DNA from: Megalonaias nervosa
Taxonomy: Eukaryota; Mollusca; Bivalvia; Unionida; Unionidae
Assembly: GCA_016617855.1 (NCBI GenBank)
Contig: JAECUM010000793.1
Location: 205,527 to 269,526, forward strand
Direction of reading: 5' to 3'
DNA length: 64,000 nt
Positions 35,073-46,656 of the stretch are shown piece by piece. The notes below the pieces were generated by a model, which was not told the origin of the DNA, searched no databases, and saw nothing but the letters and a program-made list of their open reading frames with translations. The first letter of the stretch is position 1. Each line of letters opens with the position of its first letter. Position numbers and translations under genes: made by a program.

Positions 35073-35599
35073 TGGAAATACATCCAGTAAATCACATGAA
35101 AGGGCACCACCTACCACTGAGAGACCTTCTAATGACAGAAAGAAAAACAAGTTTTTAATATGTGCATCAATTATATATTGTATCATAGGCTGTGTATCAC
35201 GAGTTGTATCAATGTGACACAGGTGTACCATTTCGCCCCTAATGTTCAATAATGTACTGATGTTTCAACAGCAATGAATCATTATGATATAATCCCATAA
35301 GGGCTTTCAATGAATTTACAGTATTTCTGATACAGCTACAATCTAAATGTCCTTAAATGAATTTACACTATTTCTGTCACAACTATTAAATATCCAAGGT
35401 CTGAATGAAATCACATAAATTCATTAAGAGCTACTATTCCAATTAATCTGAATATTTTGAACACTCTAGTTACAATGAATTATTAAATTAAATAAATGAA
35501 TTCCTCTTAATACAACTGAAAAATTTCCAAGAGTAGCTGTACTTCTAAGAATTCCTAATTTCCCAGTAAATATTTCTTAGATAACTAAAACACAATAGA

Positions 35600-36123
35600 T
35601 ACACTAACAAGTTTAGTAAAATCAATGAACAATTTAGTTTCCAAGAACAAAAAGTGACAAACTCAAAAGACACTTACAGTATTGTGAATCAAATCCCAAA
35701 TGTTTTATCCCAAGTCCAGATGATTACTATGTTCCGAATTCCAATAGTCTTGAATGTCTTGACGTATAATAATAATATAATCCAGAATATCATTGAATCA
35801 GTTCTCAATAATCCCAATGAATAATTTATATAATTCCTCTCAAATTATAACTGAACACAATTATAAATTCCAATCGTAAATTACCCAAAGATTGATATGA
35901 AACGTTTGTTTACCTAGCCTCTATACATACTGTCACCTAACCTATGATGCAACTTAATGTTTTAGAAATATTCACCAACTGGTAAACAAAGTCAGGTTTT
36001 GGATTCGATTTTTAGTAAACATGACGAAGACCATATAGACCAAACATGACAATCGTCAGGAACTCAAACACTCGACCTCAATCACTGACAAAGGTCAAGC
36101 GCACAAAATAAATATACACAACA
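35600..36123 (-). mobile_element. Degenerate LTR on minus strand
   Basis: On the minus strand it starts TGTTGTGTATATTTATTTTG, continues CTTGACCTTTGTCAGTGATT, and includes CAATACTGTAAGTGTC. These match positions in the LTRs at 25.8, 32.6 and 40.6 kb. The distal boundary is uncertain. Confidence 0.5.
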
Positions 36124-36374
36124 TATAAGTTGGTAGAAAACGATAATTCATTTATGCTGGGCTTTGCTAATAGCTTACTACTTTCTGAATCACCTTCAAA
36201 TATAAATCTCACTTAAACACTATTTCAACAAATGAAATAATCACGTTGTACGTTTCGTGTATTGAGTAAAATCCTGCTTCGAAAGAACACTGCCGCTGTT
36301 CACAAACTTGCAAATAATCTTTAATGATCATGAACGGCCTTAGCAAACGCAAGGCTCGGTTTTTGTCTCAATCG

Positions 36375-36660
36375 CCCCCCCCCCCCCCGTGAGACCGCCA
36401 TTTGCAGATAAACTTTTAAACAAGTTTTTATGATATTGAACTTAAAATTTTCTTCAATCGCTTTAAAATTACGTTCTCTCTCTCTATATATATATATTTA
36501 CAAATTACTAACGCGCAGACCCCTCGTGAGCACGGGACCAAATCGGTCCAATTGGCCTAAGGCCGGCCCTGTTAATAATGATGGTTTAAACATTCTCATT
36601 AAAGGCAATGACGTGTTATTTAACACACACACACACACACACACCCACACCCAAAAAAAT
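36375..36660. repeat. Low-complexity cluster: poly-C, TC/TA, CA runs
   Basis: A C14 run (36375-36388), (TC)n(TA)n at 36473-36497 and (CA)n at 36625-36645 lie together. No gene is visible. Confidence 0.8.
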
Positions 36661-36834
36661 AAAATCCACGCAACTGGGTTGTTCACTTGGTGAACCTGAA
36701 CTCGGTAAATTAGCACAATGGTTTCTCCGCAACAGTCTGCAGAGAACTTATTACACAGAAATGGTTGCTAACACTCGACCTCTTTGCCCTTTAATTTCCA
36801 CTACGACCATTTGCTGTAGAACAGTTCTCCAAAG

Positions 36835-36905
36835 CATATTCCGAGTCTCCTCTGACCCTTCCCACCCATTTTTTATATCTGGACATTTATGGCAGGGTGT
36901 AGGAA
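36835..36905 (+). repeat. Dispersed coding-like repeat, copy 2 (short)
   Basis: CTGACCCTTCCCACCCATTT, TATATCTGGACATTTATG aligns with the copies at 33.9 and 37.6 kb. Downstream similarity stops after about 70 bases. Confidence 0.45.
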
Positions 36906-37013
36906 TTCGCCCGCCGCCGCAAGTAGCGCATACCAGCAGACCCACCATTTTCATCCCTTTTCACAAAAGTAAACAAATCTCGCAGACTTACATATCCACC
37001 ATAAGCACTTGAT

Positions 37014-37070
37014 GGGGGGGGGGGGGCTAATATGCACACTCACCAGTTAAGTATCCCCCCCCCCTCCAAA
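37014..37070. repeat. Poly-G and poly-C runs
   Basis: A G run of about 13 (37014-37026) and a C run of about 10 (37057-37066) lie some 30 bases apart and could pair as a GC-only hairpin. Confidence 0.8.
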
Positions 37071-37544
37071 TTGTGCACCTGTAATATCCACGGACATTAC
37101 AGGTTAAATAGTTACGTGATATCAACCATAAACCCTCTTTCCAATGTTGTTCAAAAATTAAATGACATATGGTTCGTAAAAGAACATAATTCTTAACATT
37201 TATTCCTGGAAAAAAAAAAGATCAGAAACCTGTAGCTATCTCAGTAACCCAGACCAAGCTCGATTCAGAGCAAACCCATATTTTAAGACTTCTAGACGAA
37301 TCGGACGTGCTGCGACAATTTCTGGTCGTTGTTATCGAATAAATAGTTGAGGATATTGTGTCCTTTCCTTCTTTTACAAACATGTAACTTTCATTTAATA
37401 TTTTCAAATTATGTATAACAACATTGAAAAGGGATAATTTATTGTTAATTTTTCAAAAATAAAATATGTTCTTATCGATTTAATGCAAGTATCACTCGAT
37501 GCACAACATCGTTCATATTGGCCCCGCTGGTAAGCGGCTGCTTT

Positions 37545-37700
37545 ATGCTCCCACCGCACGATGGAAAACTAATTTCAACTTTTCGATAGGCGATTGACTC
37601 TGACACCTAGCCAAAGCATAAGTAAAAACATCTAAAATGGGATGAGAAGGGTCTAACGACGCTCTGATTACCTTTATACATGCTACATGCTCGAGCTCTG
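37545..37700 (-). repeat. Dispersed coding-like repeat, copy 3, reversed
   Basis: The minus frame contains IRASLDPSHPILDVFTYALA and RCQSQSPIEKLKL. The DNA matches 33.87-34.01 kb over about 150 bases. Confidence 0.5.
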
Positions 37701-37914
37701 GACATGTATTGAAGTGGGGGAAGAAAGTACTGAAAATCGCCTTTTCGAAGTAAAAACAAATCGTTTTAAAACGCGGTACACACGGAATTGTATGAAGTCC
37801 ACATGCACACACAAAATGCAAATCGCCCAAGTCCCCATATGCACTGAACAGACAACTTTAAGTCCCAAAATCCTACATCACACTGCCATAAGGCTAAAAA
37901 AAAAAAAAAAATAT

Positions 37915-38720
37915 TAACTTTATGCACACTAGTTTGGTGCTAAGGTTTTTCTTTATTTTCTTCTGGCCCATTTTTTTCTAAAAAATTTCTTAACAGTTTT
38001 CAAAAAAGAATATTTGAGAATTGAACTTGTATATATTTTTGTCCCGTACACTCGGAAACTTTTACTGAAATTTTTTGGGCTAAATATGTGGCTGGTGTTG
38101 ATGCCCAATAAACCTCAAATTTTTTCCTCTGGATAACTGGGTTGGGGGCATCTTTCAAATAATTTCAGTAAGATGCTTTATGCATTTTGTGAATTTGTGT
38201 TCATCATTACTTTTCCTCCCTTCAAGGATTTTAATTAATCTGTTAAGACCAGACACATTGTTGGTGTGTAATAACACTTTGCTTTTCTCCAGTAGCTTGG
38301 GGGTGGGGGAATACATGTCATGCCCATAAAATAAATGACAATGATCCTTGATATTTTTTTTATATATTATCTAAATGGAGGTTTTTGAAAATCATCACTT
38401 CTCCCACCCAGTTTAAAGGATGTTAATGCAACTGCACACTCGATACATGGCTGGTGATTTTCTCTTTTCCTCTTACCATTTTTGGTAACATTTTACTGAA
38501 TTTTAAAAAAATCACCACTTTGGAAATTTATTTGATCACTTCTCCCATCCCATACTGCCTGGAGGATTTTCTGAAAATCTGAAAGCTAGACACATGGTGA
38601 GTGTGCACACCATGATGCAATATCTATTTTCCTCTGGCCCATTTTGGGGCAGAAATTGCTTACAAAATTAAGAAAAATTTTGGGGAATGATTTCACTGAA
38701 ATTTGACACTCTGCTAAGAC
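37915..38720. repeat. Degenerate tandem array, ~165-bp unit
   Basis: A recurring core of ACACATGGTGGTG-like sequence followed by TTTTCCTCTGGCCCATTTT appears near 37925, 38080, 38255, 38437 and 38590. Spacing is roughly 155-180 bases, and the units are heavily diverged. Confidence 0.6.
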
Positions 38721-38849
38721 TTGTGTTATCTTGGGGAAAAGCTCCAATTGTAAGTTATGGGCCAAACAAACAAATATTAGAGCAGGTTGAATACAATGCC
38801 ACAACATAATATTTTGACTTAAGACTAGCACAATACAACCCTGAGAAGT

Positions 38850-40130
38850 TGTCCTAGCACGCAAAGTAGGTCACTGGCCTGCTTCTCCATATGGTGAATA
38901 GTAAATTTCTAACAACGAACAGGTGATCCAGTTTAACGTTACATACAACAGTATCGAGGAAAACTGTTGGTTTCAAACTTGCACTCTGGGACCAAAGCCC
39001 ATGGCACACCTTGATATTTTCTAATGGAGCTAGGTCATACTTTATGGGTCAATATTTCACATGGTTTCTATCGCCTTAGTTTAAAAAAAAAAGAAAAATC
39101 TTTTTAATACTTCATGTTACCAACTGAAATAAATCTATATTGAAAATTAATTCTCCAATCAAGCCAAGATTTTGGGCAATGTCTGTACTCCTCCCATCTT
39201 TAATAACTGGGTAACTATCCACCAATAAATAACAGCAAAATAGAATGTTTACCATGGCATGCCTATGCAAGATAGTCCAGTCTATTGGAAACAAGCTGCA
39301 GAGTGCTTTACTCTTGTGAGTATGCTGCAGTTATTACTATCAAGTTCTTCTTGGATGAAGAAAGTGTTTTTAATGGCAATGTGAATCCTTGTTACAAAGC
39401 AAACATATAATGATATGTAAATGAGAAACACTTCATGGATATCCATATAATGTGATGATTGTAAAATTATCAATACTTCATTGCCTTTATCTAAAATACC
39501 ATTAAACCTGACAACAATCTTACCAGGGTTGTGACTATACCACCACTCCATTTTTTTCTCCAAATGTTGATTTTATTTGGTTTTTATGGTGGACAAGAAG
39601 CCTATTTAAACAATCGAGCTGGACAGTATCAATTATTTTATTTTACATCATGTTTGTAAATCACATCTTGTGGAGACATTTTCACGATATACAACTGGTT
39701 GGCTTCTTCCCATGTTACATATTAAGTATCTAGCATAGAACAATAACATAATCATTGCAGCATGAAAAGTAGGTCACTGTGACCTCACTTTGCCCATGGT
39801 AAGTAGCAACTCCTGAGTGAACACATCCCGCACATTACATGTTTGTACATACCGGCCAAATGTCAGAACTTGACTACTAGGTACCCTCCTAGACAAACAC
39901 ACCCAAAACTATATTAAACAGTGTCTGCAAAACTGAGCTAATTGCAGCTATTTTATATAATTGCTGGTGCATGAAAAGTAGGTCACTGTGATCTACAATG
40001 CCAGTGGTAAATAGTACCCTCCAAGATGAACACTTTCATAATGTTTCACAACTGTACATAGAACAGCGTAAAAGTGTGCGACTACTGATTCAACATTTTA
40101 GAAGTTCAGGATATTCTGCATTTGTTTACA
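38850..40130. repeat. Dispersed/tandem repeat with TAGGTCACTGTGACCT core
   Basis: GCATGAAAAGTAGGTCACTG and the following GGTAAGTAGYAMYTCC-type phrases recur near 38860, 39762 and 39968. Related sequence forms the array at 61.2-62.4 kb. Confidence 0.6.
39771..39785. promoter_or_regulatory. Perfect IR3 nuclear-receptor palindrome
   Basis: AGGTCActgTGACCT is the exact consensus for steroid/ER-type receptor dimers. It lies in a repeat, and the copy at about 39975 is nearly perfect (TGATCT in the second half). Confidence 0.5.
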
Positions 40131-40607
40131 TTTTATTGTTCATCAGACATGTACATTCACTCTGTTTGAACTAAAAACAAATTTAAAGGTGATGCCTATT
40201 ACAATGAAGAAATTGACATTAGAAAAGCAAATCCTATGAGAACACCTCACTTGCATATGGTTACCTTTTGGGATAACAATTAAAAAGTTTTGTTAATTTC
40301 CAGCCAGTAATTTAGGAGATATTTGGTAAACTGACAGAATGTATCGCAGTATCTCCAATGCTTTATTTTAAATTAGGTATGGGAATACTTCTGGGGCTCA
40401 ACTCGTGAACCAGTCTAATAAAATAACTATTTTGCAAAATGCACATCACAATGAAGTGTCCAAACATTAAAGTTACATTATACAGTGAAACTTGTCTATA
40501 AAGTACATGCTGTCCTTATACGTAGGTGTCCTTTAAATATAGTCTTTCTGGCAACCCTTGGGAGTATGAAAAAAAAGTAGGACAAGCGAAGGTTGCTGGA
40601 AAAACAT

Positions 40608-41639
40608 ATAATTCATTTCCTAGAATACAAAATGAAAATTTAAAAAGAACTTATGGCATTGTGAATTAAATCCCAAATAGTCCAAAAAGTTTGATCACCA
40701 GTCCTAATGAATAAAGTTGCAATTAAATTCCAATGGTGTTAAAAAAAAAATTCAACTCAGAATGTGTTGATGTGCCAGTAGTGGACTGTGACATGGAGAT
40801 GTGCCAACAGCCTTTTGATGAATCACAATAATAAAATCCCAAAATGTTCTCATCTGAATTCACTATAATTTCAAACTAATGTTCCAAACCAAGAATATTA
40901 CAGATGAGCACTTTGTATTTCCAGTGAATAATCTGAATAAATAATTCCACCCAAATAAAATACTGAACATAACAAGACTCCTTCTGCCTCACAAGTTAAA
41001 TGCAAGAATGAGTAATATCTGAACTAAACTAGATTATAAACCCCTCTACCTGACCTAGGTTGCAATTACCAATTTCTAAAAATACTCTGTCACTTAATGA
41101 ACACTGGAAACATCAGGTACAGCAGGTTATTCCATAGGGGAATACCAGTGTCCTAGACTCAGATTAAGATAAAAGTTGTTTACATTAGTTGTTGTTGTTG
41201 GAGGGTTTAACGCCATTTTTCAGCACATGATAGGCTACACATGGTGGCCATTATAAAATGGCGGAGGAAGAATTCAGGAAAACCCTGGAAAGAACAACCA
41301 ACCCATGAGAAGCTACTGACATGCTTTCTCACATAACCACAATAGCCAAATCCGAGATTCGAACTCACGCAGACAGAGGTGAGATGGCAGTGATCCGTAA
41401 TGGTGAGCGCTTTAGACCACTCGGGGGCCCCTGTTTACATTAGTAATGATCTGAATATTAAGTCCACACTCAGAGAAAATTTAACTAAGTATCATGTTGT
41501 TTACAAAATCAAAACAACATCCCTTGTCAGGTACACAGTGAACTCAATTTTGGACAAGGTCAAGTGTTAAATACATATGTATAGAACATATAATCATTAA
41601 GAAACACCAACAAATAATACAAATTAAATATACATAACA
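40608..41639 (-). mobile_element. LTR on minus strand, interrupted by a SINE
   Basis: The minus strand opens TGTTATGTATATTTAATTTG and contains CTTGACCTTGTCCAAAATTG, CACAATGCCATAAGTTC and TTGTATTCTAGGAAATGAAT, matching the solo LTR at 32605-33511 in order. A SINE at 41189-41431 with a 12-bp target duplication splits it. Excluding the SINE it is about 777 bp. Confidence 0.75.
41189..41431 (-). mobile_element. tRNA-derived SINE, family A, full length, in LTR
   Basis: On the minus strand it opens GGGGCCCCCGAGTGGTCTAA (A-box region) and has GAGTTCGAATCTCGG (B box). A conserved body with GTAGCCTATCATGTGCTGAA and AAATGGCGTTAAACCC follows, then an (AAC)n tail. TGTTTACATTAG (12 bp) flanks it exactly at 41177-41188 and 41432-41443. 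The long variable-arm spacing suggests a Leu/Ser-type tRNA head. Confidence 0.95.
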
Positions 41640-42639
41640 CTTGGTACACAAGCATATCATCAATATTTTGTATACATTTTTGGTCCAAGCATCTGGTAAG
41701 CCAAATAAAATAAATGATGTGTTGTTCTAGTTAAACTCAAAAACAACTTTGTTTAGGTCAAGGTTGATACAAACTATGTTGCTCTTTTATTTTGTTTTGG
41801 TCTGAATGGATTTCAATGAAGCATAATTCGCATCCATAATTTAACTTAAAAGTTGTATCTCTTCAATAATTTTTTTTTCTTCCAAAACTTTTAAACTTTT
41901 CCTTCTTTTTCAACATTTGTTTAAAAACAAATCTGGGCACAGCATGAAAAAAAAAAACTCAGTCGGGTAAACAGAGGTACACTTTTTATTTAGCCTGACA
42001 AGTTAAAGATCAAATGTCATCAATATACCAGACAGGAACATAAATTTACCGAACTTAGTCATTATTGTGCTGATTTTATATGAAGTCTGAATTGCACAAT
42101 TCTGACCAATAGCTAGGAATAGACCAGCAGAGAACAGGATTCTCAATCTAGTTGATTCCTACTAACATAACAAAAGCTTTAGTTGTTGGAAAATTTGTAT
42201 GCAACAGCTATTAAGGCTACCACTATTCAACACGAACACCAAAACTGAAATAAAGATTTCACCTGCAGCTGAATAGATCTGTATTATTGTATAGCGTCCT
42301 TCATAAATTAACAGTGAAACCACAGTACAAAAAAAGTCTTAAGTACACATATATATTATAAAATGTTTCTGCAAATAATATCACAATTATTTTGTTTATC
42401 CACTTCTCAACGTTGCAACTGATTACAGTGTTACCACAACTCGCTACCTACTTCAATACACATGTCAAAAGTCATGCACGTATCTGACGCGTGCTCCAAT
42501 ATGTATCCCCCATGGAGCCTCTTTGCTAGTTTAACAATTTTGTAAAGCGACCTTGCTGTGCCAAGTCAGTCTACATTTATTTGGGCAGAAATAATGCCAG
42601 CCAGTATAGGGTAATTTACGTAGTACGCTCTCCCTATGT
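41640..42639. other. No recognised gene
   Basis: AT-rich sequence. No motif-bearing frame or repeat boundary is visible. Confidence 0.45.
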
Positions 42640-42985
42640 CTCTATTTACGTCCAACATGGTCTAGGTGCTACATCCGACAGAACTACGCAGTCCTGAAAT
42701 ACACCAACATGCCGGCGCCATTTTCACTCGAGGCAACCGAGCCGACCGCGAGGTGAAGCCAAAGCGGGAAGCACTGTATTATTTTTTTTTTAGATCTCTT
42801 TTACAAACTAATATATAATAAGCACATATGTTGATTTAAAATTCGATCAACGGACATAATGTAATAATTTGGTTACCTGAAACGTGGATATTAGTAATGC
42901 TTATTCCTTTGTTACTTAGTGAACCGCCATCCAGCATTCGATGTCATAGGCTATGACGTCACTCAAGCAGGGGGCACCTGTTTAC
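42640..42985. promoter_or_regulatory. CpG-rich promoter-like region
   Basis: The stretch 42670-42770 holds about ten CpG in 100 bases within AT-rich surroundings. It contains GGCGCCATTTT (42714-42724), which on the minus strand is the YY1-like AAAATGGCGCC typical of transcription starts, and a perfect CRE TGACGTCA at 42954-42961. It could start a minus-strand gene (the zinc-finger gene lies 21 kb downstream) or a plus-strand gene. Direction is not settled. Confidence 0.45.
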
Positions 42986-43077
42986 TAGCCAAATTTCGCC
43001 AAAAGTGAGTATCTCATTCCGCCTTGAAAAGAAGCTCCTTCATTTAGAGACATAAATTTCGGTCATTATTTCATTTA

Positions 43078-43493
43078 TTGATACACTATTTCTCTCGGAA
43101 TATAGAAGACCGTGTCTTTTTCATGTATTGTTGCGTTGTTGAAAAATCAAGCTGCTGTTTGTGGATGGTTATCGACGGCGTATTAGCCACACTGGTTGTA
43201 TTAGCTAGCACAAAAGCAGTACACTTCACTCTCCGCTTGTGCTCATGTGTTCATTTTGTACTTGGACATTTAGCTGATAGGTTGTGCAGCATGCTGGCCA
43301 GGTGATTGACTGGTACGTCAAATTTTTGTTTAGTGATCTAAATGAAATGTCAGTTTCTCCAGGTCTTTTTCTTATATTCTTTTTGGGACTTCTTCCTTTG
43401 TTTCTAACATTGCTCAGCTGCTATTTTAATAATGATAAATATCATAAGAAACCAATTTGGGTTGAGAGGCTCTTAAAGGGGCGGGGACGCTAA
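43078..43493 (+). CDS. Candidate small membrane-protein exon(s), unrecognised
   Basis: Two overlapping plus frames follow the CpG-rich patch. The first (43078-43305) includes MYCCVVEKSSCCLWMVIDGV with a hydrophobic core. The second (43284-43493) has FLIFFLGLLPLFLTLLSCYF, a clear membrane segment, then HKKPIWVERLLKGRGR, a basic tail before the stop. A donor-like CCAG|GTGATT lies at the overlap (43304). I recognise no family. The support is position and the one transmembrane segment. Confidence 0.25.
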
Positions 43494-43849
43494 ATATGAG
43501 TTTCATCAATATACGCACATCTCGATTACGGTTGATAATTGGGGGTGGGTACGAAATGCCTCCAATGAGAAATATGATTTATTTTTGCACAATACTACGA
43601 CTGCAGAAAATAATTTTTATAGCAATGAGAAACTTATTTAAATTACAGTGCACTAATTCATAATTTCTCTTTTCATATAATCAGTTCGATAGGTCGAGCC
43701 AAATCCGTAGGAGAGAGAGAGTTTTGCAGTTTCTCTTTCTGGCGTCGTCGGCGGCGCCAGCAATTTGTTAACAATTTGATTAAAATTGTTCTTTGACATA
43801 TTTCCAAAATCCCTTGATAGATACTCATCATTTTTGTCATGAATAACAG

Positions 43850-44870
43850 GGAAGTTTTAGGCAATTCAATCTGGGAAACGCTCGCTCGTCTCTTTTTCCT
43901 TGCGGTCATGGTCACAGTGAGAGAATTTGCGTTACGTTTGGTTAAAGTATTTTTTAATTACTATATCTTTGTCAGTTTGCATTTCCTACATGCCTTGATG
44001 AATTTAATTCATACTTGGTGTGAACTATTATTAAGCTAAAACAATTTATTTTTCGGGAAGCTTATTTGCTCCTTTGACCTTGGGTCAAGGTCACAGTCAT
44101 AGAAAATTTGAGTCATGGTTTTGGTTAAAATATACCTCTTAATGACATTTTTTTAAGCCGATGATGACCCATTATGAAACTGCAACAAGTTCGTTCACCC
44201 ACCCCACCCCGCCCCCAATCTGCGACAAGTTCGTTCGCCCCCATGAACACTTTGTTATGGTGACAGTCGTATCAAATTCGTGTTAATGTTTTGTTTAGTA
44301 CTTTTCAGTTGCTTACATCATGAACCTTTTGATGGACTTTGTTCATGCGTGGGATGAATCAATATAAAGCTAAGACAATTTTCATTCTGCGATACGTTCG
44401 ATTGCATCTTTGACCATGGTGTCAAGGTCACAGTCATAGCATATTTGCGTTGAGGTTTTAATTTATTTTTCATTGATTTAGATTTCCCGATCCCCTTCGT
44501 GAGTTTTGCACATGCTGGGGATAAATAATTTTGAAGCTAAGGCAATTAAATCTCGATGTGCTTATTTGCCCCTTTGACCTTGGGATTAAGGTCACAGTAA
44601 TATAAAATTTGTATTTTTTTAAATTTGCTTTGATTTTCTTAACTTCCTTGATTTTGTTCATACTTGGCATGAATGAAGTATGGAAATGAGAAAAAAAAAT
44701 GTAGTATGGTACACACTCGCTCTCCCTGTCAGTCATGTAAATTTTGCTTTGGGGTTTATATTGATAAACCCCATTGATGGATTTTGTTTGTACATATGAT
44801 CAAAGTGCTTCGAAGTTAAGAGAATTAATTCACCGATATGCCTACTGACCTCTGCGAACATGCAAGTCCT
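43850..44870. repeat. Degenerate tandem array, ~165-180-bp unit with TCAAGGTCACAGTCA motif
   Basis: Units share GATGAATTTNNTTCATACTTGG, GAAGCTAAGACAATT, CTTATTTGCCCCTTTGACCT and GGTCAAGGTCACAGTCATAG. Copies begin near 43895, 44085, 44252, 44420 and 44586, with a weaker one near 44720. Exact TCAAGGTCA sites are at 44085-44093 and 44422-44430. The array decays at both ends. Confidence 0.7.
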
Positions 44871-45914
44871 ATCCTAATTGGGTTTTTTTAACAACAGTAT
44901 TACATTATATTAATGTTAAAAATGTTTTCATATACATGTATTTCAATTCGCTTAATTTCGTGTTGTACATGCTTTGGTTTCTTGTACAAAATTAAACTTA
45001 AGCAAGAACTTGTGAGCACGATTCTCAAATGCAATTACACGATTTGTTTCAGTACTGATAATTGCTGATTCTCAATGTATCCAATACAATAATACCAGTG
45101 TATTCGTTATAATGGATTATGGTGTCCATTTCACCGATAGGTTGCGCCACTTGAAAAAGTTCAATAGAGATCTTCTCAGGGTTAATACGTATGGATTTTT
45201 TTTTTTTTTTTTTGTTCCGTTATGTTTTCCTTTAGAAGAAAATTGTTTTGACACAATAACACCCGCTTAGGATAAAATGTGCTTATATGAATCTAAGTGA
45301 CAAATATATAACGAATTACGGAACCATGACTTTTTTGTTGATATTTAACTTTGGATCGTTCATAACACTTACACAACAACTTTTGATATTTGTCGTAATT
45401 CATTCATACGATAAAATAATCAAACATTATACCAAGCCTCTGTGGCAGTCATTTAGATCGGTTAAAATCGCATCACGTGATGCAGACAACTGGCAGTTAT
45501 TATTCACTGACAACAGCGTAACATTTGCGGTCATTCAGTGATGTAGTGACCTCCCTCCATAGTGCTCGCCACTTTGGGCCGCATACCAGCGAAGATATTA
45601 TTATACAAGAACGACCTGAACACTGCTCGGCCGTTTCCGTCACGTCGTGAAATAAAATCGGAAGTAGTTATAGGAATACACTAATTTGATGTATTTGGTG
45701 ATTCGCCTCTTCCATCCCATTGATTTTGACCCACCCACCCCCCACTCCCCCACCCAAAAAAATTTCCGAATAAAATTTTTTTGCAAAATTCGTTTTTCGT
45801 AAAATATGGATTTCAATTATTTTTTTTTATCATGCATTCGATTTTAGACATTAATGGTTATTTTAGGGGTTTCTGAAATATCAATTCATAATTGTTCAAA
45901 TCTGAATACCGTTC
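44871..45914. other. No recognised gene
   Basis: AT-rich sequence with a T run of about 22 at 45190-45211. The frames present carry no motif. Confidence 0.45.
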
Positions 45915-46157
45915 TTATATGATCGAGAGAAGGGAAGCACACAACTGGAATGGACTCATAAATAAGTAATTACGCACTGCCACTCCGTGTTTGTACAGTG
46001 GATGCTTTTCGTCAAATACACTTGTAATAATTTCTTTCTTGGACGTTGTCATACTTTCGATGTTAAACTTAGAAAGTATCCTTTTGAAGTCAATCGCCTC
46101 CATAATTTCGGTCGATGTACAATACGCCGCTGTTACACGTTGTTGGTTAGTTGGCAT
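45915..46157 (-). CDS. Unrecognised 80-residue frame, partly copied in the 54.6-kb TIR element
   Basis: The frame starts MPTNQQRVTAAYCTSTEIME, then AIDFKRILSKFNIESMTTSK and EIITSVFDEKHPLYKHGV. The composition is protein-like. The DNA of its first ~45 codons and about 130 bases upstream reappear, with small deletions and a broken frame, at 54600-54765 inside a TIR element. The region upstream of the ATG up to about 46286 matches that element's TIR. So this is either the first exon of an element-encoded protein or a captured host exon. No family is recognised. Confidence 0.3.
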   Translation of the reverse strand: MPTNQQRVTAAYCTSTEIMEAIDFKRILSKFNIESMTTSKKEIITSVFDEKHPLYKHGVAVRNYLFMSPFQLCASLLSII

Positions 46158-46286
46158 TGCATACTAAGGGAGGCAACTATGAAATCCAATAGATGTCGCT
46201 AGAACAAAGCACTGAAATATCTGATCGATCCGCCAAGGTGTAGATGGGGTTAACATATCGGAACCTTGGCTAGGGAAGATAGGATA
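46020..46286 (-). mobile_element. End of a TIR element related to 54547-55178
   Basis: On the minus strand 46286 inward reads TATCTTCCCTAGCCAAGGTT, CCGATATGTTAACCCCATCT and ACACCTTGGCGGATCGATCA, the same ~60-bp end as both TIRs of the 54.5-kb element. Similarity continues into the 80-residue frame. The opposite end was not found to the left, so the extent is unknown. Confidence 0.6.
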
Positions 46287-46467
46287 CGGCTCACTATCGC
46301 CATTACTTCAAAATGGCTACTTTCAAAAGTAGGCATCAAGGAGAAAACTTGACGATCCAGTTTTATGCCTGTCAAGAAAATAAAAATTGGACCTTGGGAC
46401 ATAAATTTTAATGAAGAAATTTATGACGGGAAATAAGCGAATTTAACTCAATTTCAATACAGTAGTT

Positions 46468-46656
46468 TTTAGGACCGACCATATAATGGGGGGGGGGTAT
46501 TTTTATTTCCGGTCCCCAGTTAGTTTGAATAAAATATCTGTGCTGGATTTGTAGGAAGTACAGAGTTATATTAGTTGAATTTATTTCTCATCCGGTAAGA
46601 GAACAAACACCTGACCTTCACACCACCCCCGAAAAAATAAATGGTTGGTCCCTTAG
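46468..46656. mobile_element. Small TIR element (about 190 bp)
   Basis: TTAGGACCGACCAT on the left and ATGGTTGGTCCCTTA on the right are inverted. Inside, a G-rich AATGGGGGGGG and a C-rich ACACCACCCCC also face each other. Boundaries and duplication are not certain. Confidence 0.5.

Noticed and set aside
34860..35249. 129-residue minus-strand protein with repeats
   Set aside because: The 18-residue repeats are the translation of a 54-bp minisatellite.
36498..37012. Overlapping plus and minus frames near 36.5-37.0 kb
   Set aside because: They cover CA and C/G runs and a short dispersed repeat, with no consistent domain.
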